Positions 1 through 7,595 of a stretch of 59,417 nt of DNA are shown piece by piece. The stretch covers positions 1 through 59,417 of the forward strand of contig JBKPDO010000063.1 in assembly GCA_046727955.1 (NCBI GenBank). Reading direction: 5' to 3'. The notes below the pieces were generated by a model. It saw only the letters and a program-made list of their open reading frames with translations, was not told the DNA's origin and did not search any database. Each line of letters begins with the position of its first letter. Positions within the stretch are counted from its first letter, which is position 1. The translations under genes were made by a program, and so were the position numbers. The DNA comes from DASVXQ01 sp046727955 (GTDB taxonomy: Bacteria > Actinomycetota > CALGFH01).

Positions 1-24
1 TAGCTACTTCCTCATGAAGAACTC
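1..24 (+). repeat. Left terminal inverted repeat of the IS
   Basis: Starts TAGCTACTTCCTCATGAA. Nineteen of 24 positions match the right end read in reverse complement. The mismatches are scattered single bases, as is usual for IS ends. Confidence 0.7.
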
Positions 25-85
25 GGCGTCGAAGTAGCCGCTGAGCTGCAGGAATACGACTGGGTACAGACTGGGTTGTGGTCGA

Positions 86-1489
86 ATGACACCGTTGTCG
101 CTGTTATTGGAGTTCCCGCTGCTTCGCACCACCACCCCGCCGCTTGCCACCTGGGACGACCTGCTGCCCGACCAGGCCAAACGCCTCCCCGACGAGCTCG
201 CCCGCATCGACGCCTACCTCGACGACGAGCGCTTCCTCACCCCCTGGCGGGCGCACTTCTCCGCCAGGCTGGGCCGCCCCTCGGTCCCGATCCCGACCCT
301 GCTGCGCCTGCTGTATTTGAAGCACCGCTACCAGCTCGGCTACCAGAGCCTGTGCCGCGAGGTCGGCGACTCGATCTCGTGGCGGCGGTTTTGCCGCATC
401 CCCTTGGACCAGCCCGTCCCGCACCCCACCACCTTGAGCAAGCTGGTGCGACGCGCCGGCCCCAGCGTGATCGACCAGCTCAACACCGCGCTGGTTGGCA
501 AGCTGGTCGCCGACAAGCTGCTGCGCGGCCGCAAGCTGCGGGTGGATACCACGGTCGTGGCGGCCGACATCGACTACCCCACCGACGCTGACCTGCTGGA
601 GGGCGCGGTCCGCAAGCTGGGTGGGCTGGTGCGTCGCATCAAGGCGCGGGGTGCGGCCAAAAGGACCCGGTTTCGGGACCGGGGGCGGGCGGCGGGGCGG
701 CGGCTGCGGCGGCTGGCCCACGCGCTGCGCCGCCGTGGTGGCCAGGCGATGGCCGAGGTGGACCGGCTGACCGCCCAGGTCGCCACGCTGGCCAGGCAGA
801 CAGTGCGAGAGGTCCAGGCGGTGCGCCGCAACGCCCGCCGGGCGCTGGCCCGCCGCGATGGGGATGGGCGGCTTGGGTGGCTGGTCGGCGAGCTGGAGGC
901 GACGATCGGCCACACCGGTCGGCTGCTGTGGCAGGCTGACCAGCGGCTTGCGGGCAACCGGGTGATCGCTGACCGGCTGGTGTCGCTGGCCGACCCGGAC
1001 GCCCGCCCGATCCGCAAGGGCAAGCCGCAGCGTCCGACCGAGTTCGGCTACACCCTGCTGCTGGCAGAAGACGAACGCGGCTTTGTCGCCGACCACCAGC
1101 TCCAGCAGGGCAACCCACCAGACGCGCCACAGCTGCTCGGAGCGGTCACCCGGGTGGCCCAGCGCACCGGTCGTTTGGCCGCCACGGTGGTCGCCGACCG
1201 CGGGTTCGGCACCGCCGCCAACGACCGCGCCCTCGCCGAGCTTGGCGTCACGCGGATCGGGGTGCAGCGCAAGGGCAGGTTGGGCAGCGCCCGCGCCCAG
1301 CTGGAGCGGACCAGAGCGTTCCGGCGGCTGCGCAACTGGCGGGTCGGGATCGAGGCGCGGATCAGCCACCTCAAGCGCTCGTTCGGGCTCAGGCGGACCA
1401 GGCTGCGGCGCCGTGCCGGTGCCACGATCTGGGTCGGGCTGGGGGTGTTCGCCTACAACCTACAGCGCATGACCGTGGTGACCGGGTAA
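86..1489 (+). CDS. DDE transposase
   Basis: Encodes a 467-residue protein expected to cut and join the ends of the surrounding element. The N-terminal 130 residues resemble the DUF772-type helical domain of IS5/IS1182-group transposases, with motifs such as LLRLLYLKHRYQLGY. A split catalytic core follows: D154 (RVDTTVV), D371 (VVADRGF) and E423 (GIEARISHLKR) form a plausible DDE triad. Between the first and second acid lies a long Arg-rich helical insert (about 180-290). The reading frame is intact and the three acids are present, so the element may still be active. The start is the first ATG after the left repeat; no strong SD is visible. Family (ISNCY or IS1182-like) is my inference; transposase identity is firm. 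Confidence 0.88.
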   Translation: MTPLSLLLEFPLLRTTTPPLATWDDLLPDQAKRLPDELARIDAYLDDERFLTPWRAHFSARLGRPSVPIPTLLRLLYLKHRYQLGYQSLCREVGDSISWRRFCRIPLDQPVPHPTTLSKLVRRAGPSVIDQLNTALVGKLVADKLLRGRKLRVDTTVVAADIDYPTDADLLEGAVRKLGGLVRRIKARGAAKRTRFRDRGRAAGRRLRRLAHALRRRGGQAMAEVDRLTAQVATLARQTVREVQAVRRNARRALARRDGDGRLGWLVGELEATIGHTGRLLWQADQRLAGNRVIADRLVSLADPDARPIRKGKPQRPTEFGYTLLLAEDERGFVADHQLQQGNPPDAPQLLGAVTRVAQRTGRLAATVVADRGFGTAANDRALAELGVTRIGVQRKGRLGSARAQLERTRAFRRLRNWRVGIEARISHLKRSFGLRRTRLRRRAGATIWVGLGVFAYNLQRMTVVTG

Positions 1490-1554
1490 ATCAAGCCAGT
1501 CGGACGGTACGACAAACTCGTCCCGCAAACTCATGCCGCCACCCTGCTGAGCTG

Positions 1555-1578
1555 GACTTTTTCATGGGCAACTAGCTA
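1555..1578 (-). repeat. Right terminal inverted repeat of the IS
   Basis: Read on the minus strand this begins TAGCTAGTTGCCCATGAA and pairs with positions 1-24. Its last three bases (1576-1578) are also the TAG stop of the minus-strand sugar transferase gene. Confidence 0.7.
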
Positions 1579-2337
1579 GCAAGCGTCACGGCTCCTCAGA
1601 ACGGCTGGGATCGTCCGGAGGAGGGTGGCGAAGTCCAGCGCCAGGTTGCGCCGGCTTGCGTAGTCCACGTCGAGGTCGAGCGCCTGCTGCATGGTCAGAA
1701 CGGAGCGGCCGCTCACCTGCCACAGGCCGGTGATGCCGGGCTTCACCGAGAACCGGGTTCGGTGCCTCGGGTCGAACAGCTCCGCTTCGTAGGGCAGCAC
1801 CGGTCGAGGGCCGACCAGCGACATCTCGCCGCGCAGGACGTTGATGAGCTGTGGCAGCTCGTCGAGGCTGGTCTTCCGCAGGAGCCGTCCGATGGACGTC
1901 ACGCGGGGATCTCCGGTCAGCTTGTAGATCCCACGATCGGGGTCGGCCGGAACCGCATGTCCCGCGAGCATGGCGGTCACGTACGCTCGGTGGAGGCCGT
2001 CGTCGATGTCGTGATGCATGGTGCGGAACTTCAACATGACGAACGTCGACAGCTGGTGCCCGACCCGGACCTGCCGGAACAGCGGAGGTCCGGGACTCGT
2101 GACCCGGATCATGATCGCGATGATCAGCATCACCGGAGACAGCAGGGCCAGCAGCACGCCTGCCAGCAGGAGGTCGACGGACCGTTTCGCGGCCCGGTCG
2201 AGCAGGTCGCCGGCTGTGTCGCTCCGGTGGGACGCGACCGTGACGTGGACGGCTCGAAGTCGTCCGGCGTCCGTCGCTATCCGGTCGGTGGCCCTCACGA
2301 GACCCTCGCCAATTCTGGCTTCGAGTCGGCGGTCCAC
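1576..2337 (-). CDS. Polyprenyl-phosphate sugar-1-phosphate transferase
   Basis: A 253-residue monotopic phosphoglycosyl transferase (bacterial sugar transferase family). It would move a sugar-1-phosphate from UDP-sugar to undecaprenyl phosphate at the inner membrane face, the first step of exopolysaccharide or O-glycan assembly. A hydrophobic segment lies at about 53-79, followed by SPGPPLFRQ (81-89), FRTM, and the conserved block with KTSLDELPQL and SLVGPRP. I chose the GTG at 2337 because GAGGAAG lies four bases upstream; a GTG at 2298 that overlaps the stop of the upstream oxidoreductase is an alternative. The TAG stop lies in the terminal repeat of the neighbouring IS, so the natural last residues may have been altered. 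The C-terminus still looks nearly full length (ends RTIPAVLRSRDAC). Confidence 0.88.
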   Translation of the reverse strand: MDRRLEARIGEGLVRATDRIATDAGRLRAVHVTVASHRSDTAGDLLDRAAKRSVDLLLAGVLLALLSPVMLIIAIMIRVTSPGPPLFRQVRVGHQLSTFVMLKFRTMHHDIDDGLHRAYVTAMLAGHAVPADPDRGIYKLTGDPRVTSIGRLLRKTSLDELPQLINVLRGEMSLVGPRPVLPYEAELFDPRHRTRFSVKPGITGLWQVSGRSVLTMQQALDLDVDYASRRNLALDFATLLRTIPAVLRSRDAC

Positions 2338-3344
2338 GAGACTTCCTCGAGGCTCACCACTCGGCCGGTCCGCAGGGAGACGTCAGCGCATTCCAGGATC
2401 TGGACGACGTTCAAGCCGTTGACGCCGTGCGTTCGCGGGGTGCCGCCGGTCAGCACGCACGACACGAATTCCGCGTCCTGCACGCTCAACGGCTCCTCGA
2501 ATGGGAGATAGGGAGCTCGAATCTCGCCGTAGCGATAGGACATGGGCATGTTCTGCAGGCTGCCGCCCTCATTCGGCGACACCACGCCCTTGTCGAAGAT
2601 CCGGATGCGCTCGTCCGAGGAGAGGTCGTTGTAGACGGCCATCTTGCTGCTCCCGACCACCGTCGTGCGCCGCACTTTGCAGGGGTCGAGCCAGCTCACA
2701 TGGATGTTCGCCGTGACCTCGGGCTCGGCGTACAGCAACCGCAGGTAGGCCACGTCCTCGAGAAAATGGTGGCAGTGCTTGGATCCCCATGCCTGCACGG
2801 AGACCGGCAGGGCCCCCAGGAGGTAGTTGAAAATGGAGATGTCGTGAGGGGCGAGGTCCCAGACGACATTGACGTCCGACTGGTAGAGCCCCAGGTTCAG
2901 ACGGGCGGAGTCGAGATAGTAGACATGGCCCAGCTCGTCGCCCTGAATGAGCTCACGGAGCTTCCAGACGGCCGCGTTGTACTCGAATGTGTGGCCGACC
3001 ATCAGGACGACGGACCGGGCGGACGCCTCTTCGATCATTCGGCGGCCGTCCTGGCTGCTCGTGGCGAGCGGCTTCTCGACCAGGACGCTCTTGCCGCTCG
3101 ACAACGCCATGAGGGCGAGCGCCGCGTGCGTGCTCGGCGGGGTGGCGACGATCACCGCGTCCACGTAGTCGAGCGCCGCCTCCAAATCTGGATAGATGGC
3201 AAGATCAGGGAACGCCTGTTTCAGGCTCAGGAGGCGCTCTTCGGACGGGTCGATCGCCACCACATGGCGGACTTCCGGCATAGCGTGCAGCACCCGCACG
3301 TGTTTGGAGCCCCAATACCCACAACCAACTACTCCGACCCTCAA
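2295..3344 (-). CDS. Gfo/Idh/MocA-family NAD(P)-dependent oxidoreductase
   Basis: A 349-residue protein with the nucleotide-binding motif GVVGCGYWG at residues 4-12, the EKPLA block containing K91 and the VGHTFEYN segment that follows in this family. Members oxidise or reduce hydroxyls of NDP-sugars or inositols; the link to a sugar transferase suggests a role in making a sugar for a surface glycan. I place the start at the TTG at 3344 because AAGGGGG (3350-3356) lies five bases upstream and the protein then begins directly with the Rossmann strand; the open frame runs further upstream but is not protein-like there. The gene overlaps the sugar transferase start by 43 bases (or 4 if the downstream GTG is used), so the two are likely co-transcribed. 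Confidence 0.86.
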   Translation of the reverse strand: MRVGVVGCGYWGSKHVRVLHAMPEVRHVVAIDPSEERLLSLKQAFPDLAIYPDLEAALDYVDAVIVATPPSTHAALALMALSSGKSVLVEKPLATSSQDGRRMIEEASARSVVLMVGHTFEYNAAVWKLRELIQGDELGHVYYLDSARLNLGLYQSDVNVVWDLAPHDISIFNYLLGALPVSVQAWGSKHCHHFLEDVAYLRLLYAEPEVTANIHVSWLDPCKVRRTTVVGSSKMAVYNDLSSDERIRIFDKGVVSPNEGGSLQNMPMSYRYGEIRAPYLPFEEPLSVQDAEFVSCVLTGGTPRTHGVNGLNVVQILECADVSLRTGRVVSLEEVSWTADSKPELARVS

Positions 3345-4020
3345 CTGTTCCCCCTTGGATATCGGTCTCGTTGGCGCTGGACCGAGTTCAGTGCGTGATG
3401 ATAGGCAGCGGCGGAGGGTGAATGAATCTGCAGAGCGACGTAGGAGCCGTGCGCCATCTGCATGATTCGCTGACCCACATTGGTGAGGGATGGATGAGCA
3501 GCGGTCCGGAAATATCCGTAGGCTCACGTCCGAACACCGTACTCCATTTGCATGAGACGTTCGGCTCAGCTGGAGCAAAGTGCTGGTTAGGGGGACGAGC
3601 GCTCAGCCGTGCTCATTGTCTCGAGGAAGGCTAAGGACATCGGTAAGGACGCAGCCCTTAAATTGCCCGATCATCCAAATTCCCTTAGCTGGTCCTTTAT
3701 CCCCGCCAGCGCAGGTCGGCATCGAGACGGTCGCTCTCCATGAGCGACTTGATGCGCGCGAGCCGCTGGAAGCGCGACCCGGTGAGGTCGTCGAACTGCA
3801 GGCCGTGCTCCTTATTCCTCCAGTCGCCTTGCCGGGGACGAGTCACCCGGCGCCGACCACTGACTATAGGTGGGCCCACCGGCGCGGGCAGGGCGCAGGC
3901 GCCGTAGGCGATCTACGGCAGCTTCAGGGTCTCGCGATCGGCTCGACTGGTCGCCGGCGCGATCGGAGCTCTTCGGCCGGTAGTGGCCGAGCGCGCGCTC
4001 TCTCGGCTAGCGTTCGACGG
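3345..4020. other. Divergent intergenic region with possible gene remnant
   Basis: About 680 bases between the minus-strand oxidoreductase and the plus-strand flavoprotein. No complete gene is convincing. On the minus strand, about 3697-3795 reads as a protein-like C-terminus (FDDLTGSRFQRLARIK, ending in TAA at 3697) without a plausible N-terminus; it may be the decayed end of a lost gene. Promoters for both flanking genes should lie here but I could not define them. Confidence 0.35.
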
Positions 4021-5268
4021 GTGAGCGAAGCGAACTGGGCCGGCAACTACCGGTACCGAGCCAGCAGGCTGCACCGGCCGTCCAGGCTTGAGCAGGTGCA
4101 GGAGATCATCGTCGGCGCATCCCGGGTGCGCGTGCTCGGCTCGCGACATTCGTTCACCGGCATCGCCGACTCCTCTGAGCTGCTCGCCCTCGACGGCCTG
4201 CCCGCGGACGTCGTCGTCGACCACGGGGCAGGCACGGTGTCGTTCTCCGCGGGCCTGAAGTACGGCGAGCTCGCCCAGGCGCTGAACGCCGAGGGCATGG
4301 CCCTGGCCAACCTGGCCTCGCTGCCCCACATCTCCGTCGCGGGCGCGATCGCGACCGCCACCCATGGGTCCGGCGACCGCAACGGCAACCTCGCCACCGC
4401 GGTGGCGGGGCTGGAGATGGTCACGTCCTCCGGGGAGACGCTCACGGCGTCCAGAGGCGACGCCGACTATGGCGGCCTGGTCGTCGGGCTCGGCGCGCTC
4501 GGCGCGGTGACGCGCATCACCCTCGACGCCGAACCCGCCTACGACGTGCGGCAGCGCGTATTCGAAGGCCTCGGCTGGGATGCTCTGCTCGAGAACTTCG
4601 ACGAGATCACCTCCGCGGGCTACAGCGTGAGCGTGTTCACCCGCTGGAGTGAGAGGGTCGACCAGGTATGGGTGAAAAGCCGGGTGACCGAAGCACCAGA
4701 GTTGGTGCGGAGCGATCTGTTCGGTGCGGTGGCCGCGACCGTCAACCGGCATCCGATCCTCGGCCTCGAGCCTGTCAACTGCACGCCACAACTGGGCGTG
4801 CCGGGCCTGTGGTCCGACCGCCTTCCGCATTTCCGCATGGGCTTCACGCCGAGCAGCGGCCAGGAGATCCAGTCGGAGTACCTGCTGCCGCGCCGGCACG
4901 CCGCCGCGGCGATCCAGGCGCTGCGCGGGCTGGCCGCCACGGTGCAACCCGTGTTGCAGATGTCCGAGATCCGCACCGTGGCCGCCGACCAGTTGTGGAT
5001 GAGCCCGCAGTACGGGCAGGACACGATCGCGGTCCACTTCACCTGGAAGCCAGAGCAGGACGCTGTGGTGCGCGTGCTCGGCGACGTCGAGGCCGCGCTG
5101 GACCCGCTGGACGCGCGGCCGCACTGGGGCAAGCTGTTCGTCGCGGACGCCGCGGCCATCGGCCCCCGGTATGAGCGCCTGCCCGACTTCGTCCGTCTGG
5201 TGGACCGGCTCGATCCCCGCGGCACCTTCCGCAACGCCTGGCTCGACAGCCGCGTGCTCGGCCGCTGA
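4021..5268 (+). CDS. FAD-dependent alditol oxidase-like protein (AldO/VAO family)
   Basis: A 415-residue flavoprotein, close to the length of Streptomyces alditol oxidase. It has the PCMH-type FAD-binding fold: VRVLGSRHSF carries H43 at the position of the covalent FAD-histidyl link, and ATATHGSGDRNGNLATAV matches the second FAD-binding block. The C-terminal half (HFRMGFTPSSG, then WGKLF near the end) matches sugar or polyol oxidases. The likely reaction is oxidation of a polyol or aldonolactone with O2 to give H2O2. The GTG at 4021 gives the family's usual N-terminus (NWAGNYRYRA); the frame is open upstream but not protein-like. It is cytosolic by sequence, with no signal peptide. Substrate is unknown. 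It converges on the peptidase gene and shares its terminator. Confidence 0.85.
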   Translation: MSEANWAGNYRYRASRLHRPSRLEQVQEIIVGASRVRVLGSRHSFTGIADSSELLALDGLPADVVVDHGAGTVSFSAGLKYGELAQALNAEGMALANLASLPHISVAGAIATATHGSGDRNGNLATAVAGLEMVTSSGETLTASRGDADYGGLVVGLGALGAVTRITLDAEPAYDVRQRVFEGLGWDALLENFDEITSAGYSVSVFTRWSERVDQVWVKSRVTEAPELVRSDLFGAVAATVNRHPILGLEPVNCTPQLGVPGLWSDRLPHFRMGFTPSSGQEIQSEYLLPRRHAAAAIQALRGLAATVQPVLQMSEIRTVAADQLWMSPQYGQDTIAVHFTWKPEQDAVVRVLGDVEAALDPLDARPHWGKLFVADAAAIGPRYERLPDFVRLVDRLDPRGTFRNAWLDSRVLGR

Positions 5269-5341
5269 GCCGCTGAGCCGCCGCACCCGCGAGCGAGGCC
5301 CGGTGGCCCGGGTGGCTCAGCGGCTCAGCGGCTCAGCGGCC
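5260..5341. terminator. Bidirectional terminator with perfect 20-bp arms
   Basis: Positions 5260-5279 are the exact reverse complement of 5322-5341. Both arms are built from the unit CCGCTGAG and each contains a stop codon: TGA of the flavoprotein at 5266-5268 and of the peptidase at 5333-5335. The 42-base loop could fold further because 5314-5321 repeats the same unit. There is no U-tract, so termination is inferred from position between convergent genes. Confidence 0.55.
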
Positions 5342-6190
5342 GGTGGAGGAGAAGTGCATGTAGTCCTTGCTGCCGCTCCAGTGGCCGCCCCACCCCCAGC
5401 CGGCGGCGGCGAAGGCCCGCACCACCACGTCGCCGGGGTGGATCATCCCCGGCAGGCGGAGTGAGCGGTCGCGGTAGGGGCGGGCGTGGAGGTTGCGCAC
5501 ATACCCGTCGGCTGTCACGTACGGGTTCTGGATGGGGTTGATGTCGATGGCCAGGCCGTAGGCGTGCTGCGACCAGCTGCTCCCGGGGCCGCGCGCGGTC
5601 ACCACCGGCCGGCAGTTGAATCCGCTGGTGTAATTGCGCGTGTCGTTGGGGTCGTCGTGGCCGGGCAGGTACTGGAGGGCCAGGTGCATCTCCTGGATGG
5701 GGAAGCGTGCCTGGAACAGGCGGCGGAACGCCGACACGACCTGGCTGGCGACCGCCCGGTTGACCACCATCGGGCCCTGGTGAACCTGGCCGTCGAAGCC
5801 CCAGTGCCACAGGGTGAGCAGCCGCAGCTCGCGCAGGGGGACGGGGCAGCCTGGCTGCCAGGTGGTCCCGCGCATCTGAGCCGCCAGTCCAGCCAGCAGG
5901 GGCGAGACGGTGGCGTGGAACCGGGCCGGCAGCGGGTTGGTGGTCGGCGACGTGGTGGCCGCCGGGCTGGTGGCTGCCGGGCTGGTGGCTGCCGGGCTGG
6001 TGGCTGCCGGGCTGGTGGCTGCCGGGTTGGTGGTCGTGGCCGGTGGCGGTGTCGGGGCCCGCGTGGCGTCCGCCGGCCGCGCGGCAGGCGCCCCGCCGGC
6101 ACCCTGCCGGCTGCACGCCGGGAGCGCGAGCACGACCACAGCGACGCCGGCGCCGAACCGGCGCCACATCGCGGTCCTCACGTTGCTCAT
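5333..6190 (-). CDS. Secreted M15-type (VanY/D-Ala-D-Ala carboxypeptidase-like) lipoprotein
   Basis: A 285-residue exported protein. The N-terminus has a basic start, a hydrophobic stretch and a lipobox-like LALPAC, so it is probably lipid-anchored. A Pro/Ala/Thr-rich linker follows, containing four perfect AATSP repeats. The C-terminal domain has the zinc-peptidase motif SQHAYGLAIDIN (H and D ligands) and a final MHF that gives the third ligand, as in peptidase_M15_4. The usual job is trimming of peptidoglycan stem peptides. The ATG at 6190 was chosen because it starts the signal peptide. Which peptide bond it cuts is not evident. It is transcribed towards the flavoprotein and stops inside the shared terminator. 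Confidence 0.8.
   Translation of the reverse strand: MSNVRTAMWRRFGAGVAVVVLALPACSRQGAGGAPAARPADATRAPTPPPATTTNPAATSPAATSPAATSPAATSPAATTSPTTNPLPARFHATVSPLLAGLAAQMRGTTWQPGCPVPLRELRLLTLWHWGFDGQVHQGPMVVNRAVASQVVSAFRRLFQARFPIQEMHLALQYLPGHDDPNDTRNYTSGFNCRPVVTARGPGSSWSQHAYGLAIDINPIQNPYVTADGYVRNLHARPYRDRSLRLPGMIHPGDVVVRAFAAAGWGWGGHWSGSKDYMHFSSTGR
5966..6025. repeat. Four perfect 15-bp tandem repeats in the peptidase linker
   Basis: The unit GCTGGTGGCTGCCGG occurs four times without a gap and is flanked by degenerate copies. On the minus strand it encodes AATSP in the peptidase linker. Copy number can change by slippage without breaking the frame. Confidence 0.85.
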
Positions 6191-6386
6191 CCGTCGACGA
6201 TCATATCGCCCGGTCCCCCCCACAGCCCGCACCTCGCCGCGCCGGCGCCAGGCCCAGGGCGCCTACGCGGCCCCGTCATCGGCGCGAGCGACCAGCTGGC
6301 CCGCGATATCGCGCCGCTGCTGCGCTGAAGGCAACCTCGCACAGCGACCCGCCCCTGGTTGACGGGCGGGTCGCTGTGGCGGGCGC

Positions 6387-6644
6387 TCAGGACGCTCGGC
6401 CGCCGTCCTGGTTCTCGCGGAGCACCACTCGGCGCTGCCGGTACTCCTCGGCGTCGATCTCACCGCGCGCGTATCGCTCGGCGAGCACCTCCTCGGCCGA
6501 CGGGCCCGCGTCGGCCCGGGTCGGGCGACGCCGGATGAAGTACACGCCAGTCGCCACCAGCGCGCCCCAGAACAGCACCATCCACGAGATCCACAGCCAC
6601 AGGCCCGGACCTCCGTCGTGTGCATGCCAGTACCACGCCATCAT
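6387..6644 (-). CDS. SHOCT-domain small membrane protein
   Basis: An 85-residue protein beginning MMAWYWHAHDGG. One transmembrane helix (about 16-36, ending YFIRRRP) is followed by a C-terminal SHOCT motif: AEEVLAERYARGEIDAEEY. SHOCT domains are short modules found at the ends of many bacterial membrane proteins, perhaps for oligomerisation. I used the ATG at 6644, which has GGAGGTGA eight to ten bases upstream. It is a common actinobacterial small gene of unknown role. No partner gene is evident. Confidence 0.75.
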   Translation of the reverse strand: MMAWYWHAHDGGPGLWLWISWMVLFWGALVATGVYFIRRRPTRADAGPSAEEVLAERYARGEIDAEEYRQRRVVLRENQDGGRAS

Positions 6645-6688
6645 GTCAATGTCACCTCCTCCTCGGGTCAAGGCAAAGTGCGGCCGCC

Positions 6689-6895
6689 TCAGCCCCGCGG
6701 GCCAGCCGGGCGCTGACGGCGGGCTGTCGCCGGGCTCGCGGGCCGAGAGGAAGGCGGGCGCGTGGGGCTGGGACGAATGCCGGCGGCCCTGCCAGCGCCT
6801 GGGTGGGTCGGCGTTGGCCGCCGACCCGCGCGGTCCGACAGTCCCAACTTCGTGGTCCCGCGCAGCACGTCGAGCATCTGTCCGCTAAACGTCAT
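6689..6895 (-). CDS. Small hypothetical protein
   Basis: A 68-residue ORF starting MTFSGQMLDVLRGTTKLGL and then turning into a Pro/Arg-rich tail of low complexity. Its main support is an excellent ribosome-binding site, GGAGGAGG five bases before the ATG at 6895. It lies just upstream of the SHOCT gene in the same direction. I do not recognise the family. The first 20 residues look protein-like; the rest could reflect a frameshift or decay. Confidence 0.4.
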   Translation of the reverse strand: MTFSGQMLDVLRGTTKLGLSDRAGRRPTPTHPGAGRAAGIRPSPTRPPSSRPASPATARRQRPAGPRG

Positions 6896-7429
6896 CGAAG
6901 CCTCCTCCGCTCGTCGCTCGTTCATTTGGGTGACCCCATGCTCGGCGTCAGGAGGCCCGCCGTCGTCGGCCTGCGGGAGGCTCTTGTGCTGCGCCCCACT
7001 GCGTAGCAGCCGCCGTGCCAGGGCGTACGGGGCCGGCTGGCGACGGGCCGCGCGCTGGCACGATCACCACGGCAGGGCTCGATCGAGGGCGGTTCGAGCA
7101 GTTCGGCGGGAACCGGATGCGCCGGTGTCAGCCAGCCGGCTACCCCCGCTGGAGCAGCAGCCGGCGAGCGCCTACTCCCCGGGTCTCACACGCGCTCGCC
7201 GTAGCCGGGAGCGCGGCCCACCGCACCGATGATCGTCTGGGACGTCTTGTACCTGGTGGTGGGCTTGGGGCAGCAAGCAGTACGTGCACGACCGGCGCTT
7301 GGTGGACGGTCGGGTTCGCCTGGGCAGCGTGGATCATCGACCCAGGCAAGAACGCACTGGGCATCCTCCAAATCAAGGAGTAAGGCAGCCGATCTCTCCG
7401 CGGCGCTCGAATGACCTGGTTTCGGGTCT
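6896..7429. other. Intergenic region without a convincing gene
   Basis: About 530 bases between the small minus-strand ORF and the LacI operator cluster. Several frames are open, as expected at this G+C, but none has an SD with a protein-like start. The stretch at about 7298-7383 on the plus strand reads as a hydrophobic segment ending in KNALGILQIKE and TAA; it might be the tail of a degraded membrane protein. Confidence 0.4.
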
Positions 7430-7456
7430 TGTTACCGGTCACAGTGACCGGTAACA
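7430..7456. promoter_or_regulatory. Tandem LacI-type operators forming a 25-bp palindrome
   Basis: Positions 7431-7455 are a perfect palindrome (12 + 1 + 12). It can be read as two overlapping 14-bp LacI-type sites with the central CG of that family: TGTTACCGGTCACA (7430-7443) and AGTGACCGGTAACA (7443-7456), centres 13 bp apart. It lies 140 bp upstream of the LacI gene. It is inferred to be the operator through which this regulator controls itself and the downstream sugar operon. Confidence 0.6.
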
Positions 7457-7530
7457 TCCGCGAGCATAAGCAGTAGGGGCGGCGCCGCCAAGGTTCGGTC
7501 GCTGTGCCGCGGCGGCCGCGTCAGCGGAGG

Positions 7531-7544
7531 TGTGAGCGGTAACA
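7531..7544 (+). promoter_or_regulatory. Third LacI-type operator
   Basis: TGTGAGCGGTAACA matches the consensus of the two upstream sites (TGTNACCGGTNACA) at most positions. Its centre is 88 bp from that of the second site and 58 bp from the regulator's ATG. Two separated operators would allow repression by looping. Confidence 0.45.
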
Positions 7545-7595
7545 TGCAGCTCGTACCACGAGTGGACGATTTCCTCTGGAGCGGGACGCATCGGC

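Larger units (their letters stand above)
1..1578. mobile_element. Complete IS element (DDE transposase, ISNCY/IS1182-like)
   Basis: A transposase gene is bracketed by imperfect terminal inverted repeats: positions 1-24 match the reverse complement of 1555-1578 at 19 of 24 bases, and both outer ends read TAGCTA. The left end coincides with the first base of the window, so the left flank and any target-site duplication cannot be seen. This is consistent with a sequence break at a repeated element. The right end overlaps the stop codon of the neighbouring sugar transferase. The family name is inferred from the transposase and is not confirmed. Confidence 0.8.

Noticed and set aside
104..1369. 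Long antisense open frame across the transposase
   Set aside because: It is a shadow of the high-G+C transposase gene; its translation is low-complexity and has no start signal.
5940..6035. Repeat block that might be a CRISPR or a regulatory array
   Set aside because: The 15-bp units keep codon phase and encode a Pro/Ala/Thr linker, so they are coding repeats.
7015..7383. Possible gene ending in KNALGILQIKE
   Set aside because: No SD, and most of the product is low-complexity; kept only as a possible remnant in the intergenic note.
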